DNA of 64,000 nt from Chlorobiaceae bacterium (GTDB lineage: Bacteria; Bacteroidota; Chlorobiia; Chlorobiales; Chlorobiaceae). Position 1 is the stretch's first letter. Each line of letters starts with the position of its first letter. The position numbers and the translations under genes are program-made. The notes under the pieces were generated by a model. That model did not search any database. It worked only from the letters and a program-made list of their open reading frames with translations, and had not been told where the DNA came from. Shown here in pieces: positions 62,315 to 64,000 of this stretch. The stretch spans positions 62,001 to 126,000 of the forward strand of contig JABDHK010000006.1 of NCBI GenBank assembly GCA_012972835.1, written 5' to 3'.

Positions 62315-63508
62315 TTAGCCACAAATAGCTCTGATGGCGTTGGCTACAATCGGGATACCCTCGACGATCTGTTCTGGGGTGTTGTTGCAGTAGGAGAGGC
62401 GGAGGGAGTTGTTTTGCTGGCCGGCGGGGTCGAAGGTTTTACCGGCGACAAAGACTGCTCCGCCATTGATGGCGAGGGTCATGATTTGGGTCGCATCGGC
62501 TGTGGCTGGGAGGGTAAGCCAGATATAGAATCCTCCTCGTGGTTCGTTCCACTGCACATAGTTTGGCAAGTGCTCCCTGAGGGCGGCAACCATTGTGGAG
62601 GCTCTCTTCTTGTATTCATGGCGGACACTTGCAACATAGCTGTATATCTGGCCGGAACGAATGAATGCATCGGCGAGCACCTGAGTGAAACTTGGTGAAC
62701 AGGCATCGGCTGACTGTTTGATGAGTTCGCATTTCTGGTAAATCTTTTCGGGCACCAGCATCCAGCCAAGTCTCAGGCCGGGGCCAAGAATCTTGGAGAA
62801 TGAGCCGGTATAGCAAACATTGATGCCGTCCGGATTAATCGCCTTGATCGGCTTGAGTCGGTCACGATCCTCTTCGAAAAAATAGAGATCTCCGTAAGCG
62901 TCATCTTCAATGAGCGGAATGTTGGTTCCCTGAAGTGAGGCTATAAGCTGCTCTTTGCGTTCGGTGGTGTAGAGTACTCCTGCCGGGTTGTGAAAATAGG
63001 GGGTGATATAGAGAAACTTGGCTCTCTCTTTTCTCTGGATTTCTTGGCTCAACCGGTCAATTACAATGCCTTCGCGATCAACCGGAACTCCTCTGAGTTC
63101 AGCTTCATAGGAGCGAAAGGCTGAGAGTGCGCCGATAAAACAGGGGTTTTCGACCAGTACAGCTTCTCCACGATCAATAAAGGCTTTGCCGAGAATATTG
63201 AGTGCCTGCTGGGAACCGGTTGTGATGAGCAGTCTGTTTTCCTTTACCGGTAAACCTTTTGTTTCGAGAAAGCCTTCAAGTGATTCAAGGAGTGATGGCA
63301 GACCGGGTGTCGGAGCGTACTGGAATGCCGCCTGCTTTGTTTTGCTGTCAAGTTCCCGAAAAAGCTCTTCAACGGCTTGAACGGGAAAAAGGTCATTGCC
63401 GGGCATACCACCTGCGAATGATATAATGTCTGGTCTTGAGGCCAGGGTCATAAGATCCCTGATTTCAGAGGAACGGAGAGCTGATACGGATTTTGAAAAC
63501 CTTGGCAT
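62315..63508 (-). CDS. PLP-dependent aminotransferase (2-aminoadipate/LysN-like, class I)
   Basis: A 397-residue fold-type I enzyme. Key signs: ISFAGGMPGNDLFP, TGSQQALNILGKAF, NPAGVLY, the PLP lysine in YTGSFSKILGPGLRLGW, and an RLSYCN segment near the end. Relatives transaminate 2-aminoadipate, aromatic or branched amino acids; the substrate is not readable here. The ATG at 63508 (MPRFSKSVSAL) is preferred; 63541 would overlap the ACT gene by 20 bp. It follows the ACT-domain gene on the same strand. Confidence 0.87.
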   Translation of the reverse strand: MPRFSKSVSALRSSEIRDLMTLASRPDIISFAGGMPGNDLFPVQAVEELFRELDSKTKQAAFQYAPTPGLPSLLESLEGFLETKGLPVKENRLLITTGSQQALNILGKAFIDRGEAVLVENPCFIGALSAFRSYEAELRGVPVDREGIVIDRLSQEIQRKERAKFLYITPYFHNPAGVLYTTERKEQLIASLQGTNIPLIEDDAYGDLYFFEEDRDRLKPIKAINPDGINVCYTGSFSKILGPGLRLGWMLVPEKIYQKCELIKQSADACSPSFTQVLADAFIRSGQIYSYVASVRHEYKKRASTMVAALREHLPNYVQWNEPRGGFYIWLTLPATADATQIMTLAINGGAVFVAGKTFDPAGQQNNSLRLSYCNNTPEQIVEGIPIVANAIRAICG

Positions 63509-63521
63509 GGCAGTGTAAATA

Positions 63522-63950
63522 TTAAACTTGATAGACATCACCTTCCCTCAGGAGCTCCATTTTGTGTTCCTGCAGGACATCGATAATTTTCTTTAAAGAT
63601 TCAGCCCTGATAACGACCGTGGCTTTGCACTCTCCAGAGGCAAAGGCGTACATATAGTCTATAGCGACGTTGTTGCTGGATATGATCTGGAGCGCCTTGT
63701 GCAGTCCTCCAGGACTGTGAGGAATTATCATCCCTACAACATCGGTAATTTTAACGGTAAAGCCATTGTTCTTAAGTACCTCTGCGGCCAGTTCAGGGCG
63801 GCCTACAATCATGCGCAGAATACCGTAATCAGCCGTATCGGCAATGCTGAAGGCAGAGATATTGATATCGTTGTCAGCAAGTATTCCAGTCAGTTCAGTC
63901 AGCCTGCCAGTCTTGTTTTCAAGAAAGACCGATAATTGTTTGATAATCAT
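63522..63950 (-). CDS. Double ACT-domain protein
   Basis: A 142-residue protein made of two ACT domains (KQLSVFLENKTGRLTELTGIL at 4-24; MIIPHSPGGLHKALQIISSN in the second), the amino-acid-binding regulatory fold. It starts at ATG 63950 behind an AGGAG ribosome site. In related genomes such proteins follow phenylacetate-CoA ligase genes, but the upstream gene is out of the window. It may sense the aminotransferase's substrate or product. Confidence 0.87.
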   Translation of the reverse strand: MIIKQLSVFLENKTGRLTELTGILADNDINISAFSIADTADYGILRMIVGRPELAAEVLKNNGFTVKITDVVGMIIPHSPGGLHKALQIISSNNVAIDYMYAFASGECKATVVIRAESLKKIIDVLQEHKMELLREGDVYQV

Positions 63951-64000
63951 GGCAACTCCTGTTTTTAATGTAAATGACGCTTGTCGATGACCCGTTTTGC

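Overview
The window looks like a chromosomal segment of a green sulfur bacterium (Chlorobiaceae, Chlorobium/Pelodictyon type). The clues are a bchP-type geranylgeranyl reductase beside a DUF2499/DUF3593-like membrane protein otherwise typical of oxygenic phototrophs and plastids, a detached atpD-atpC pair, a one-chain glycyl-tRNA synthetase, GTP-dependent PEP carboxykinase, an FprA-type flavodiiron protein and a SecD-SecF-SurA cluster. The species cannot be named from the sequence alone.

Layout. 0-12.3 kb is core: the start of a flavodiiron gene, family B DNA polymerase, mnmG flanked by two perfect parS-like centromere sites, secD-secF-surA, gyrB, yraN and rnhB. 12.3-17.9 kb is a small accessory block: an AlbA_2-type protein with an EAHD tandem repeat, a SLOG/SLATT-like membrane protein flanked by 24-bp direct repeats, and a TIR-domain gene cut by an in-frame amber codon. 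17.9-25.5 kb is core again: RNase G/E, dapD, a ctpA protease gene frameshifted at a run of nine Gs, the DUF2499/3593 fusion, bchP and glyS.

25.6-42.1 kb is a defence island built on an extended type III restriction-modification locus. In transcription order on the minus strand it carries a PLD-SNF2 helicase, a DUF4391 protein, then (after an inserted 3-kb cassette with DUF6884-like and double GIY-YIG genes) mod, an AlbA_2/RecG-like gene, a DUF1016 nuclease and res. Between the AlbA_2 and DUF1016 genes lies a 55-codon chimera whose first half is the Res N-terminus and second half the Mod C-terminus. This is best explained as the scar of two tandem mod-accessory-res operons collapsed into one. 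mod has an amber codon at codon 56 and carries two hairpin-forming heptamer repeat elements in frame. The island ends in a MazE remnant.

42.1-64 kb holds clpS, ldcA, atpDC, tRNA-Thr(CGU), a TlpA-like thioredoxin, pckG, dodecin, a SWIM protein/SNF2 helicase pair, an acetate-transporter-like protein, an MFS exporter and msrB. Next comes a four-gene tripartite efflux operon (TolC-like, universal stress protein, EmrA-like, EmrB-like) with a canonical sigma-54 promoter, divergent from a GAF/AAA+ sigma-54 activator. The window closes with a PLP aminotransferase and a double-ACT protein.

Most novel: the Res::Mod chimera and what it implies for accessory-gene exchange in type III loci; the helicase-DUF4391-Mod-AlbA-DUF1016-Res assembly; amber-interrupted TIR and Mod genes; in-frame heptamer hairpins in mod; and the sigma-54-controlled efflux operon containing a stress protein.
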